A stretch of DNA of 32,107 bases from an uncultured Drancourtella sp. (GTDB taxonomy: Bacteria; Bacillota; Clostridia; Lachnospirales; Lachnospiraceae): positions 1 through 32,107 of the forward strand of contig CALFLL010000060.1 of the NCBI GenBank assembly GCA_937880845.1, read 5' to 3'. Numbering within the stretch: the first letter of the stretch is position 1; each line of letters starts with the position of its first letter. This document shows, in pieces, positions 1 to 8,945 of this stretch. The notes under the pieces are model-generated. The model ran no database searches. It saw only the letters and a list, made by a program, of their open reading frames with translations, and had not been told where the DNA came from. A program made the position numbers and the translations under genes.

Positions 1-55
1 TTGCCGTGGCAAACAAATAGTACTTTTATCATACTCTTCAAATCCCTTCATAACC

Positions 56-87
56 CTGTAAAGCCCTATGTTTTCAAGACTTTACAG
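56..87. repeat. Inverted repeat near the element end, possible attachment-site core
   Basis: A perfect 8-base inverted repeat, ctgtaaag (56-63) and ctttacag (80-87), flanks a 16-base centre. It lies about 260 bases beyond the integrase stop, where Tn916-type elements usually have their end. Tyrosine recombinase core sites are imperfect inverted repeats around a short spacer, so this is a candidate attachment region. I found no second copy at the right of the window, so the assignment is inference. A smaller palindrome, ttgccgtggcaa, occupies bases 1-12. Confidence 0.3.
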
Positions 88-130
88 AGTTTATATTTTT
101 GTTTGGTCCTTATACAAGTCTTTATAATCC

Positions 131-352
131 TATGTAAATCTACATATTTTTTTCGCCAAATGATGTAAAATGTGATGTAAATCAATTTCTATTTTTGCAT
201 TTTACATCATCGCTTTTTGAACTTTTTTCTATACATATTTACTCAAATTTCTCATATTTATGGGCTTCTTGATAATTATACCATACATTTAATATTAATC
301 CTCAAAAAATCTGATGCAAATTCAAATGATGTAAATTGTTCAAAATACATCA
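131..352. repeat. Cluster of gatgtaaa-type repeats, putative integrase arm-binding sites
   Basis: Short copies of one motif recur in this AT-rich stretch: gatgtaaaa (162-170), gatgtaaat (174-182), ttttacatc inverted (200-208), gatgcaaat (313-321), gatgtaaat (328-336), aatacatca inverted and diverged (344-352, over the integrase stop), and a weaker atgtaaat (132-139). Tn916-type integrases bind direct repeats near the element ends through their N-terminal domain, and this cluster sits exactly there. The repeats are seen directly; the role is inferred. I see no gene in bases 1-349. Confidence 0.5.
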
Positions 353-1552
353 ATTGAGCTTCGTAATTCTTTTTACTTCTGCTCTCGCATCCTCAAATTT
401 TAAGTGAGTATATGTATTCAGAGTTACGGATATATCAGAATGTCCCATCAAATACTGTAACGTTTTTGGGTTCATTCCACTCTTAGCCATATTAGAGCAG
501 TAAGTATGACGGCAAACATGCGGTGTAATAATAGGCATCTGTTCCTTATAAATGCGATTGTATTTTTCTCGGATATGTTGAAAATATTTCTCCCAGTGTA
601 ATGCAACCATCGGTTTATTATTTTTGTCTAAATATAAAAATCCAAGTTTACCATCTATAACGGGTTCTGCCTTTACTTTTTTCCGCATTTCTACTATTTT
701 TTTAAAGCATTCATATACATCGTCAGTCATAGGTATCGTTCTTTCACCCGCTGTAGTCTTTGTATTGATAACCTTATATACCATCTGGCTATTTCTTTGC
801 AACTGATGATCTATAGTAATGGTTCTGTCTCTCAAGTTGATATCTGACAGCGTCAATCCTACAAATTCGCTGATTCTCATTCCTGTATGGAATAAAATAT
901 ATATCCCTTCATAATAACGCGAAAAATGTTTATCATTCTTGATGAATTCTAAGAATTTTTTTTGCTGCTTTCTTGTTATGGCATCTCGGGTAACGCTATC
1001 ATTAACTACTACCGTCGCCAACTGAAATTCAAAAGGGTTTTTTAATAAAATATCATCGTCTACTGCCATTTGAAAAGCAGGTCGAACAACTCCACGCACT
1101 GAATGTATCGTACTATATCCTCTGCCATCTACCTGCTGAAGCTTGATTAACCATGCTTTTGCATCTGACTTTTTTACCTCATTTATTTTCAGTTGTCCAA
1201 AAGGCTCCTTTTTTATGATATTTATTACAAAATTATAGTTATTTCTGGTATTATCTTTAACACCTGTTTTCTGTCCTATATATTTTTGTACTAGCTGTAG
1301 AACCGTCATATTCTGCCCTGTAATAATGAGCTCTTGTTCTAATTTTCGCTCAATTTCTTTTATTTTTTCTCTAAGTGAAACATCCTCTCTCTTTCCCGCT
1401 GGAACTTTATCTGTTGTTACCAATTTCCAGCTATAGATTACCTTTCTCTCCCCAAATGAATTCGTATACTGGTAAATGTATTGCCCATTTTTCTTTTGGC
1501 TTTCTCCTGTTTTCAGAATTCTTCCTTTATTATCTCTTCTCTTTTCGGACAT
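350..1552 (-). CDS. int: Tn916-type tyrosine recombinase / integrase
   Basis: This is a site-specific tyrosine recombinase of 400 aa that would integrate and excise the element. The start is placed at the ATG at 1552, because AAAGGAG lies five bases upstream; an ATG 15 bases earlier has no binding site. The N-terminus (MSEKRRDNKGRI) closely matches Tn916 Int, whose N-terminal domain binds arm repeats. A SAM-like core-binding domain spans roughly residues 82-170. The catalytic set is complete: Arg226 (HTGMRISE), Lys265 (NTKTTAGE), His345 and Arg348 (HVCRH), His371 (MGHSD) and nucleophile Tyr381. Length and spacing match the 405-aa Tn916 enzyme. It is the last gene of the left end, after xis, with a terminator-like hairpin between them. 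It is apparently intact. Confidence 0.96.
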   Translation of the reverse strand: MSEKRRDNKGRILKTGESQKKNGQYIYQYTNSFGERKVIYSWKLVTTDKVPAGKREDVSLREKIKEIERKLEQELIITGQNMTVLQLVQKYIGQKTGVKDNTRNNYNFVINIIKKEPFGQLKINEVKKSDAKAWLIKLQQVDGRGYSTIHSVRGVVRPAFQMAVDDDILLKNPFEFQLATVVVNDSVTRDAITRKQQKKFLEFIKNDKHFSRYYEGIYILFHTGMRISEFVGLTLSDINLRDRTITIDHQLQRNSQMVYKVINTKTTAGERTIPMTDDVYECFKKIVEMRKKVKAEPVIDGKLGFLYLDKNNKPMVALHWEKYFQHIREKYNRIYKEQMPIITPHVCRHTYCSNMAKSGMNPKTLQYLMGHSDISVTLNTYTHLKFEDARAEVKRITKLN

Positions 1553-1571
1553 ATATTCTCCTTTCATAATC

Positions 1572-1635
1572 CAAAAAGAGCCTTGAAATGATATTCAAAT
1601 ATTATCATATCAAAGCCCCTTGTTTCAATGACTCT
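1572..1635 (-). terminator. Intrinsic terminator-like hairpin between xis and int
   Basis: Read on the minus strand, AGAGTC-A-TTGAAA (1635-1623) pairs with TTTCAAGGCTCT (1588-1577), giving 12 pairs with one bulge and one G-U. An inner TGATAT/ATATCA stem is also possible, and the hairpin is followed by TTTTTGG. It begins at the xis stop codon. If functional, it would limit readthrough from xis into int. Confidence 0.5.
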
Positions 1636-1841
1636 TATAAACTTTCTGCATGTTCTAAAAATTCTTCTAGCTTCTTACGTTTTATTAATCTTTTAGAACC
1701 TATCCAAAGAACATATTCACATCCATCTTCGTCTGTTAACTGCCTCAATTTGTTTATTCCTATATTAGTAAAAGCTGCCGCTTCTTCCAAAGTAAGGTTT
1801 GCTTTTTCCCAAATTGGAACATTTTGATGTTTCTGGTTCAT
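1635..1841 (-). CDS. xis: Tn916-type excisionase (Xis)
   Basis: This small basic protein of 68 aa would act as the directionality factor for the adjacent integrase, bending DNA at the element ends during excision. The sequence begins MNQKHQNVPIWEKANLTLEEA and continues with a winged-helix/MerR-like DNA-binding segment (EAAAFTNIGINKLRQL). The end is typical of the family (RLIKRKKLEEFLE). Tn916 Xis is 67 aa with the same layout. The start is set at 1841 because AAAGGAGG lies just upstream; an in-frame extension to 1904 has no binding site. It lies immediately upstream of int on the same strand, the usual order in Tn916-like elements. Confidence 0.9.
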   Translation of the reverse strand: MNQKHQNVPIWEKANLTLEEAAAFTNIGINKLRQLTDEDGCEYVLWIGSKRLIKRKKLEEFLEHAESL

Positions 1842-2142
1842 ACATCCTCCTTTCCTATAAATCTCTACTGACAAATCCTCAAAATACAAGAACCAGAAAA
1901 ACAAGTATTTTTTATATCTGTCATTGCCACGCTAGGGAGACTTTGCGTACTATTGTGCTAAGTTCTACACTAAATATAAACAGACTTTTAAGCCTATTCT
2001 GTATTTTCTAATAAACTTTTCAATACTTTCTCAAAATATATATTGTTCTGCTATAAGCAGAGTAAAAGTATCGTAGTTTGAATTTCTTTGAGTAAAAATT
2101 CTGCCATAAATTATCATTACGTATGTTTCTTTTTCAAACACT
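1842..2142. other. Intergenic region upstream of xis
   Basis: This is about 300 bases of AT-rich DNA between the methyltransferase-helicase gene and xis. I see no convincing gene. On the minus strand it holds a small TCTGC-TTATA-GCAGA hairpin (about 2045-2065) and a locally less AT-rich patch around 1927-1948. A promoter for xis-int must lie here or be supplied by readthrough, but I could not identify a clean -35/-10 pair. Confidence 0.5.
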
Positions 2143-5136
2143 CTAACTAATTTTTTGTTCGCCCCATTGAATCTGAAGTTTTCCTTCCTGATCCACACTG
2201 GTTGTCATCAAAAGGGAAAATATCTGGGGATTGATGCCGAATCTTTCATATAGTTCTCCGTTTTCTAGCAATTGATTTTTCATAAACAGGTTAAGTTTCT
2301 CCTTCGCCAGTATCATCTTTAGCAGGTTCACTTCAATGGAATTTTCATAAATTAAAAATACCACCTGCTTAAAATTTCTGGACGTATACCGGATAAACCG
2401 AAAATAATACTGTTCCATAGCCGCATGATTGTAATGAAGCTCTGGTAGGATAATTTTATCCACATCATCTATATTCATAGATTCTGACAAGCTTTGCTGC
2501 GTAGAAAGTAATATCCCATTTTCTGTCTTTCTTAGTTTTTCTACAATCCTCTGCCGCTGCTTGCATGGAACTTTATCCCCTGTGATATAAAAGATCTGCC
2601 TTTCTGGAAATGCCTGCTTTAAATATCGGTAATAGGAATCTGCCACTTCTATTCTGCGTACTCCAATCGCAACCTTCTCATACTTCCACATCTGCAAAAG
2701 ACGGATTGCTTTTTTTACCTTCGTAGGTATTTCATTGCTATCGTATTCGTATGCAAGAGAAGGATCTGCACATATCTTCAGAAGGAGCAGCAGTTGCTGC
2801 AAAATCCGAAACATAGAATCCTTTCGTGCATTGCCGCAAGCTGCAAAATACTTCCTGCGGATTTTATCAAACTCTTTTACTGCTATTCGATACACTTCTT
2901 TTTCCCTTTCGCTAAAAGAACAGGTTTCCTGGTAAATCTTATAAATTTTCCTTCCTACCACTTCTTCAAAATTTTTTGTTATGACTGTTTTTTCTAATAA
3001 TTCATCTAAAAATGATGCATTATAAATATCCTGATTTGCCTTCTCCAGACCAAACACTGTAATCTTCTTTGGTAAATAGGAATAAGAAAACAGTTCATAC
3101 CCTCTTTTATAAGCTGGAAATGGCTGATTCAAAAAGAAGTTCCTATTTTTTTCCATCTGTCCGTTTTTGAATCGGTAGATCCATTCATTCTTTGCCAGAT
3201 AATGAATAGAGTTGTTATAAAGCAGTTCTAATTGAGGTGCTGCTTCTACCACGTTATTTCTTGTCAGTGTTCCTGTTGCCAGCACTTTATATCTGCATTT
3301 TCGAAAAACAGAAAGCATTGCTTTTGTACGTTTTGAACTTCCGTTGGTAATTGCATCACTTTCATCAAAAATCAACATGACTTTCTGACAGCGGATACGT
3401 AACAGTTTTTTCATCTCCCTTTTTAATTCCGTAAGCAAATTGATAGTCAAGAGCACAATCTGTCCTCTCTGTACCCTTTTTATGTCCTCCCTCTTCCGAA
3501 TACGGTAAAAATCAATCTGATAGTCTTCCAATATTTCTTCCCATGTATTATTGATTGCCAGGGCTGTGCCGACAATGAATATATTCCGGACAGGATTATA
3601 TTTCATTCTGTACTGCGCCATTGCCAGTGTACAAAGGCTTTTTCCAGTTCCCATAGAAAACTGTAGGGCAGCGTATCGTTTCTGCAGCAGTTTATTCACT
3701 TCTTTTTTCTGTACAGCATTCAGATATTTGACCTCCCCTGTCATTTGACTTGTTACATGCCAATTTTCCAGATATTCTGCAATTTTGTCATCCTGCTTCA
3801 TTTTCTCAAAAGGTGTTTCCTGCAATGCAAATTCTCGCCGTTTCTTCTTTAAGAACTGCTCAAATCCAGGAACTTCTCTTTTGGATAATACAAAAGAATT
3901 GATAGAACCCAAATTCATATCGGTCCCATTTTCCCGATAATCCTTTTCTTTAAATCCATAAGTTGTCTTTACAATCCGGATTTCATTCCTGTATGTCATA
4001 TTCGCAGAAGATAAAATCCCCTTTAATTTCCGTAAAACATCTTCCGGCTGTATTTTAATTTTTTCCCACTCCTGCCAGGAAAGTTCCTCCGGTTTCGTCT
4101 GCTTCAGGTATTTCTGCAAAATCGTTTCTGCCAGTCCAGCTTTATGAGTGATATTTCGATTTCTTTTGATATCAAACAAAAGTTTCATCGTTTTTTCCTG
4201 AAATACCTGTTTCTGCTTTGCCTCTAAATCTGTATTCTGACATTCAAAATAAATATTTGCAGCATTTTTTCTCCGTTCCTGAAGAACCGGTAACACATGA
4301 GTTTGATAAATTTCTTGGGGATGTTTCAGAACCTCTTGCTTTGTGGTATAGGGTCTTTCTGTTACATACTGACTCTTTTTCTGCAAAATCATTGCTTTTG
4401 TCCGAAAAGATGTCACACCATACTCTTTGAATGCATCTGCCGGCAAAGAAAATTGTACAATCAAATTAAACATGTGATTGATTTCTTCAATATCCCCTTT
4501 ATTTGAAAAATCATCTGAAAGGAAACTTTCCGAGACCAGCAAAACCAAAAGACCCCCGTTTTTCAGTACCTGATATGCTTTTTTGCAGTAATACATCTGG
4601 GAAGATACCGGTGCTTCTTTTGTTCCCCATTCCAGATGAAAGGGCGGATTTCCAAACACAATATCCCCGCTTAAAACAGGGGAATACTGCCGGATATCGC
4701 CATATTGCAGGTTTGCCTTCGGGTAGAGGTACTGGGCAATCTTCACCGCTTTCATATCAATTTCTGTTCCATAGATATTACTTTCTGTAGGAAGATAATT
4801 AAAAAAATCTCCTTTACCATAAGTCAAATCATAAATTATATCCTTCGGTTCCGGTTTGACGCAGGCAACAAGAAATTCACATATTTCCGCTGGTGTAAAA
4901 AACTGTCCCTGCTCTATTTCTTTTTTCGCTTCTGTATAAGCATGAAAATTTTGAAAGTCTTTCCTGTCCAGTCCATGCAGCCCACCATTTCCCATATACA
5001 CATTAAAAATATCCTCTGGTGTGATCCCATATAGTTCTGTTTCATGATTTTCCACTAGATACAAAATTTTCGCATTCAAGTTTTGTCTTTGCTCCATTGG
5101 TATTTGAAGTCCCTTATCTCTTTTGTATTTTCCCAT
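2143..5136 (-). CDS. N6-adenine DNA methyltransferase fused to an SF2/SNF2-type helicase
   Basis: A 997-aa two-part protein. The N-terminal third is a gamma-class adenine methyltransferase: FFTP at 79-82 (as in HsdM), SAM motif I DLTYGKGDFF at 103-112, an acidic binding position in YGTEID (about 122-127), and catalytic motif IV NPPF at 163-166. After a linker rich in charged residues comes a superfamily-2 helicase: Walker A SMGTGKS (494-500), Walker B DESD (591-594), motif III ATGTLTRN (620-627), and a C-terminal RecA lobe with ITGDKVPCKQRQRIVEKL and an arginine-bearing FRFIRYTSRN segment. Its start overlaps the stop of the DUF4942-like gene by one base (TAATG), so the two are probably translationally coupled. 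It resembles type ISP or DISARM-like methylase/helicase combinations in parts, but no nuclease domain is recognisable. Substrate and role (modification, restriction or replication) are unknown. Confidence 0.85.
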   Translation of the reverse strand: MGKYKRDKGLQIPMEQRQNLNAKILYLVENHETELYGITPEDIFNVYMGNGGLHGLDRKDFQNFHAYTEAKKEIEQGQFFTPAEICEFLVACVKPEPKDIIYDLTYGKGDFFNYLPTESNIYGTEIDMKAVKIAQYLYPKANLQYGDIRQYSPVLSGDIVFGNPPFHLEWGTKEAPVSSQMYYCKKAYQVLKNGGLLVLLVSESFLSDDFSNKGDIEEINHMFNLIVQFSLPADAFKEYGVTSFRTKAMILQKKSQYVTERPYTTKQEVLKHPQEIYQTHVLPVLQERRKNAANIYFECQNTDLEAKQKQVFQEKTMKLLFDIKRNRNITHKAGLAETILQKYLKQTKPEELSWQEWEKIKIQPEDVLRKLKGILSSANMTYRNEIRIVKTTYGFKEKDYRENGTDMNLGSINSFVLSKREVPGFEQFLKKKRREFALQETPFEKMKQDDKIAEYLENWHVTSQMTGEVKYLNAVQKKEVNKLLQKRYAALQFSMGTGKSLCTLAMAQYRMKYNPVRNIFIVGTALAINNTWEEILEDYQIDFYRIRKREDIKRVQRGQIVLLTINLLTELKREMKKLLRIRCQKVMLIFDESDAITNGSSKRTKAMLSVFRKCRYKVLATGTLTRNNVVEAAPQLELLYNNSIHYLAKNEWIYRFKNGQMEKNRNFFLNQPFPAYKRGYELFSYSYLPKKITVFGLEKANQDIYNASFLDELLEKTVITKNFEEVVGRKIYKIYQETCSFSEREKEVYRIAVKEFDKIRRKYFAACGNARKDSMFRILQQLLLLLKICADPSLAYEYDSNEIPTKVKKAIRLLQMWKYEKVAIGVRRIEVADSYYRYLKQAFPERQIFYITGDKVPCKQRQRIVEKLRKTENGILLSTQQSLSESMNIDDVDKIILPELHYNHAAMEQYYFRFIRYTSRNFKQVVFLIYENSIEVNLLKMILAKEKLNLFMKNQLLENGELYERFGINPQIFSLLMTTSVDQEGKLQIQWGEQKIS

Positions 5137-6110
5137 TAGGCCGCCTCCTTATAGCCGAGATACTCTTTGGCAAAAGACAATGCATGTACACCACTGGCAA
5201 AAACAATATCCCATCTGCCATTTTTAAAATACTTAAATTTAACAACTTTCTTTCCAAGCGCAGGGTGTTCATCAAAAATCCCTTCTTTCTCCTTTTTCCC
5301 GCTATATGAAAAACTTACAAATCTTTCCAGCCAGCCATCATAAATAGAAACCTGTTCTTTACTGGAGTCAAAAAAAGTCAATGCCCGTAAAAGTGCTTTA
5401 TATTTTTCACTATCCAGACAGATTTCGTATTCTCCCCAAAGATCTGTTTTGCTGCATAACAGGTTTTGAATGGACAGTTTTTTACTTTGCAATTTATATT
5501 TTGCATAGGTCACTCCTGCTTTTGCATCTGTTTTAATCTCCTGCTCCACTTTCTCCTGAAAACTAAAACCGCCCAGATAAGAAAAAATATCATCCAAAAT
5601 CAACGGATACTCAATTCTGGCAAACAAAACTTCATGAAGATTTTCTTCTTTCTGTTTACAGCATTTCTTCCTTTCTTCCCGATAAATTTGCTTCTCTTCT
5701 TCTGTTAAAGAAGAAATCCGCTTATGTAATACGGGTTCTGCCAGAGTCTGCAGGGAAATATAGCGTTCATACGAATGTTTCTGTATGGCAAGACCATATT
5801 TCCGGTTAAAGAAGGAAATAATGGTTCTGATAAAATGATTATGTACCTTTTCCATCAGTTCTGTTTGTTTCTTTTTATCCATACAAATCAGGTTCTGTTG
5901 GTACACCCTGTCTGCATATTTCTGTACCTTTCCATAAAAGGTCAGTTCCTGCTGGTGCAGTGTTTCCATATCTACAAACATACTTAAAAAATGATTTCTG
6001 GTACTGTCATATAATTTTTGCTGTATCTGACAAAATTGCTGGTCTTCTTTGGACAGCCTGGTCTTATTTTGGATTTTGACACGTTGTAATTTTTCCAATA
6101 CATCATTCAT
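5136..6110 (-). CDS. DUF4942-like protein coupled to the methyltransferase-helicase
   Basis: A soluble, charged 324-aa protein. Its C-terminal third (KKVVKFKYFKNGRWDIVF, then a short helix) resembles the end of DUF4942 proteins, which are typically encoded beside element-borne DNA methyltransferases. The N-terminal half is predicted helical, with a stretch of lysines and glutamates near 150-170. The start ATG at 6110 follows AAAGGA. The gene ends EAA-stop and overlaps the next start by one base, so it probably works with, or stabilises, the 997-aa protein. The DUF4942 match is from memory of the family pattern and is tentative. It is one of six proteins here ending in Ala-Ala. Confidence 0.5.
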   Translation of the reverse strand: MNDVLEKLQRVKIQNKTRLSKEDQQFCQIQQKLYDSTRNHFLSMFVDMETLHQQELTFYGKVQKYADRVYQQNLICMDKKKQTELMEKVHNHFIRTIISFFNRKYGLAIQKHSYERYISLQTLAEPVLHKRISSLTEEEKQIYREERKKCCKQKEENLHEVLFARIEYPLILDDIFSYLGGFSFQEKVEQEIKTDAKAGVTYAKYKLQSKKLSIQNLLCSKTDLWGEYEICLDSEKYKALLRALTFFDSSKEQVSIYDGWLERFVSFSYSGKKEKEGIFDEHPALGKKVVKFKYFKNGRWDIVFASGVHALSFAKEYLGYKEAA

Positions 6111-6132
6111 ATCTCTGTTCCTTTCTCTTCAT

Positions 6133-6167
6133 AAGAAAAGGCAGAAGAATGTTCTAATCCTTCTGCC
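6133..6167 (-). terminator. Intrinsic terminator after the first PcfJ-like gene
   Basis: On the minus strand a perfect 8-base stem, GGCAGAAG (6167-6160) with CTTCTGCC (6147-6140), encloses a 12-base loop and is followed by TTTTCTT. It lies 33 bases after the stop of the PcfJ-like gene and before the DUF4942-like gene, so it should end or attenuate the dnaN operon. Confidence 0.7.
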
Positions 6168-6199
6168 TGTGTTTCTATTCTCTTAAAATTTTTATATTT

Positions 6200-8275
6200 C
6201 TATGCAGCCTTTTTTTCTTCTTCTCCTTTTAGAAGCCTTAATTTTTCTTCTGCATAATGAACAAATTCTACCATTTCCTGCGGATAACGAATCCGCCCTT
6301 TCCCCTGACATTGCACAATCTTCCCTCTTCTCCAGTCAACCGTAAAAAAAGGCTTATCTGGGTCGGTCTTTTTCCGGATAAAATACACATCACATTCCCG
6401 ATTGGCAATATGAGGGATATAACTTCCTACACAATGTCCTAACGCCTGCCCTTCTTTTCGGATTTCCTGATAATTTTCAGGAACTTTTAAAAGATAATCC
6501 TTATCCTGAATTTTGGTATCCAGTAGTTTTATATCTTTCTTTAAAAGTTGGTTCACGGTTCTTCTTTCTTTTGCCTGTTTTCTTCTTTCCATCTTATCTT
6601 GTTGTTTTTGATACTCCAGGAAAGTCTTGTCGTGAACATCTTTAAAGTTTTTTGGAAACAGAACGTATCGGCTTTTCAGATCATATTCCAATTTTTCTGC
6701 CCACTCAATATAATCTTTCCAGCTTCTTATATACGTCTGATAACATTTCATTTCCACATGACTGATACCAGATACATCACCGGACAACTTATATGCCTTT
6801 CCTTTTTCTTCTTTTTCAATCTGCTTTGCCAGATAATTCACAATTTTCCGAATAGATGCATACTGGTTTAATTCCAAGAAATCTCTATTACTCTCAAAAA
6901 TTTTACAATATGCAAAAATTTCCTGTTCCGACAAATGGATTTTTAATTTTTCCATTTTCTGTAAAACGCCCCATTCTCTTATCCCCATATTATACTTACT
7001 TAGGATAGAGCAATATCGTGAATTTATTCCTAAGAAATGTCTTGTATTCGTTTCCTTTGTTTCTTCCCATTCGTTTGGAAGCTGATATAGGCATTCCAAA
7101 GCGATATAAAACATATTCTGCTTCACGAACTGTTCAAGCAATGGGAATTTTAAATATGTCTTCAGATAATATACAACCGGCAGCTCTACAAAACGATTAT
7201 TTTTGACAAAATAATCTAAGGAGCAATATTCAAATGGTGTTCCTTTAAAAACATTTTTCAAATTATATGGATACACCATTCCAGGCATTTGGGTTATCGT
7301 CTGATATGCTTTTATCGTATAATCCAAATGATATCTGTAGTGAAAATACGGATCTATATATTTCTCTTTCCATACATTCTTATGAGCCAAACAGCTATAA
7401 ACCGGGTAATAAAAATGGAATTTTTCCTGAAATACAGCCCGATAGTCTTCATGATAGGATAATGTATATTCTCCCGTACCATGCGCAGCATAAGATTTTC
7501 TAACTTCAAAATGACGTAGTATGATTCTATCTGATGCTTTTTCAATTTTAACTGCTTCTGAATAATCAGAAAAATATCCTGATTTTCCTTTTGCTTTAAA
7601 AATTGATTTCCGCTTGCAAATGGGACACACATATTCTTTGTTATGCCTTGGTATAGATCTCTCCAATTGATATTCCGATTTACAATGACTACATGTGCAA
7701 TCTATCATCTTTCTTCTGGAATACTGATAGAAAATATATTGACTTTCTTTTAACACCTCGTATTCCAGCCATTTTTCAAATCTCCCAGTCACTGGTTTCA
7801 CACTGCGAAATAGAGACTCTATATCTTTTATCCTTCTTTTTTTTCTTTTTAACGACTTTTCTGCTTTTCTTTTCTGCTGTTCTATTTGTATTAGTTGTAT
7901 ACTGTCTACGGCATCATCTGTACAATGAAAAAACTGTTGAATACTCCTTTTTTCCTTATATGTTCGTATCGCAATCTGAGATATAAATTTCCCCTTTTCA
8001 GATTCCAAGATATCCAAAGTTTTTATAGACCAACGGTTTTCTTTTATAAAATATGTAATAAAGTCTCTATTAGAAAAAAAGATGCGACAGAACGGCTGAT
8101 ATTGCTCCTTTATAATGTTTTCCGCGTCATAAAGATTTAGGATTAAAGTCCGTTTATGTGCTACCGTAGCCTTTTGTACCTTCATCAGATAGTTTTGTCT
8201 GCAAAGTTCCATATATTGTTTATCCTTAATACCGGCTTCCACAACAGGTATCTTTTTAAGTAGTGCTTTCTTCAT
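6200..8275 (-). CDS. PcfJ-like protein (copy 1)
   Basis: A 691-aa protein of the PcfJ family, named from the enterococcal conjugative plasmid pCF10 and common in Gram-positive mobile elements; the molecular role is not established. The diagnostic C-terminal motif is present: GQALGHCVGSYI with His614-Cys615, then a strand, YFIRKK, and a second strand. A zinc-ribbon-like pattern sits in the middle: CTCSHC (193-198) and CPIC (217-220). The start chosen is the ATG at 8275, with GGAGAG upstream; longer in-frame starts at 8290 and 8308 lack a site. It overlaps the preceding 113-aa gene by 20 bases and ends KKAA. A second PcfJ-like gene lies at 11724-13880. Confidence 0.85.
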   Translation of the reverse strand: MKKALLKKIPVVEAGIKDKQYMELCRQNYLMKVQKATVAHKRTLILNLYDAENIIKEQYQPFCRIFFSNRDFITYFIKENRWSIKTLDILESEKGKFISQIAIRTYKEKRSIQQFFHCTDDAVDSIQLIQIEQQKRKAEKSLKRKKRRIKDIESLFRSVKPVTGRFEKWLEYEVLKESQYIFYQYSRRKMIDCTCSHCKSEYQLERSIPRHNKEYVCPICKRKSIFKAKGKSGYFSDYSEAVKIEKASDRIILRHFEVRKSYAAHGTGEYTLSYHEDYRAVFQEKFHFYYPVYSCLAHKNVWKEKYIDPYFHYRYHLDYTIKAYQTITQMPGMVYPYNLKNVFKGTPFEYCSLDYFVKNNRFVELPVVYYLKTYLKFPLLEQFVKQNMFYIALECLYQLPNEWEETKETNTRHFLGINSRYCSILSKYNMGIREWGVLQKMEKLKIHLSEQEIFAYCKIFESNRDFLELNQYASIRKIVNYLAKQIEKEEKGKAYKLSGDVSGISHVEMKCYQTYIRSWKDYIEWAEKLEYDLKSRYVLFPKNFKDVHDKTFLEYQKQQDKMERRKQAKERRTVNQLLKKDIKLLDTKIQDKDYLLKVPENYQEIRKEGQALGHCVGSYIPHIANRECDVYFIRKKTDPDKPFFTVDWRRGKIVQCQGKGRIRYPQEMVEFVHYAEEKLRLLKGEEEKKAA

Positions 8276-8597
8276 TTTTCTTCTCTCCATTATTATGAAA
8301 TATATCATCTTCCAAATCTTTTTTTACAGGAATTGCTTCTAAAAAACAGGCTGGTATCTTGAAATATTCTGCAATTTTCTGAAGTTCCCTTTTTAATTCT
8401 TCTTCTGCACAAGCCATCTGACATAAGTAAGCGGAAACTTCTGCATTTTTCCAGTATCTTTCAAACTCACAGGACTGAAAAATATCGATATCATCTAAGT
8501 TCAAAATTTCCTGTTCCGTCATGCTTTCCGGGCAAAACATCTCCGCATCACGTATATAAATGCTTTTTACCGTAATAATATAGTTTTCTCTTTTCAT
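8256..8597 (-). CDS. Hypothetical protein, 113 aa
   Basis: I do not recognise this protein. It is acidic and probably helical in its second half (EEELKRELQKIAEYF), with no membrane segment. Its ATG overlaps the stop of the 107-aa gene (ATGA), and its tail overlaps the PcfJ-like start by 20 bases, so it is an integral member of the dnaN operon. Tight coupling suggests a function alongside PcfJ copy 1. Confidence 0.7.
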   Translation of the reverse strand: MKRENYIITVKSIYIRDAEMFCPESMTEQEILNLDDIDIFQSCEFERYWKNAEVSAYLCQMACAEEELKRELQKIAEYFKIPACFLEAIPVKKDLEDDIFHNNGEKKNEESTT

Positions 8598-8917
8598 CCT
8601 TTACTGTTCCTTCCTTTTTCTTCTATAAGTTCTGCTTTTTCTGCATCAAGAAACTTTTTCGCAGAATCGCGGATTGCCTCTTTTAGTGCCACATCATATT
8701 CCATATGATAATCCTCATAATATTTTTGGAATAAAGTGATGCTTCTTTCCTTGTAATCTTCATTTGCTTTCAATTTGCTATACATCTCTTTTGGAAGACA
8801 GTCTTCCATATTTTCCAGAACGCTTTCTTTTAAGTACAAATACTTCTGTTCTTCATACGCCTGAAATAATTCCCACTCTGTCAACAGAATTTTCTGCCCA
8901 TTTCGAACAATTTCCAT
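8594..8917 (-). CDS. Hypothetical protein, 107 aa
   Basis: I do not recognise this protein. It is small, acidic and helical, with many Glu, Lys and Tyr residues and no obvious motif. It starts 28 bases after the dnaN stop with a purine-rich binding site, and shares ATGA with the next gene. The position between the clamp gene and PcfJ suggests a role in element DNA processing, but nothing in the sequence shows it. Confidence 0.7.
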   Translation of the reverse strand: MEIVRNGQKILLTEWELFQAYEEQKYLYLKESVLENMEDCLPKEMYSKLKANEDYKERSITLFQKYYEDYHMEYDVALKEAIRDSAKKFLDAEKAELIEEKGRNSKG

Positions 8918-8945
8918 ACCTTCTTATTCACCCTCTTCTCTCACT

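Noticed and set aside
1..12. ttgccgtggcaa palindrome at the left edge as an attachment core
   Set aside because: It is short, at the window edge, and no second copy is visible, so there is nothing to distinguish it from a chance palindrome.
7354..7632. Second minus-strand frame, 92 codons, inside PcfJ copy 1
   Set aside because: It is an out-of-frame reading of a gene whose zinc-ribbon cysteines and HCVG motif are in the main frame. No ribosome binding site supports it.
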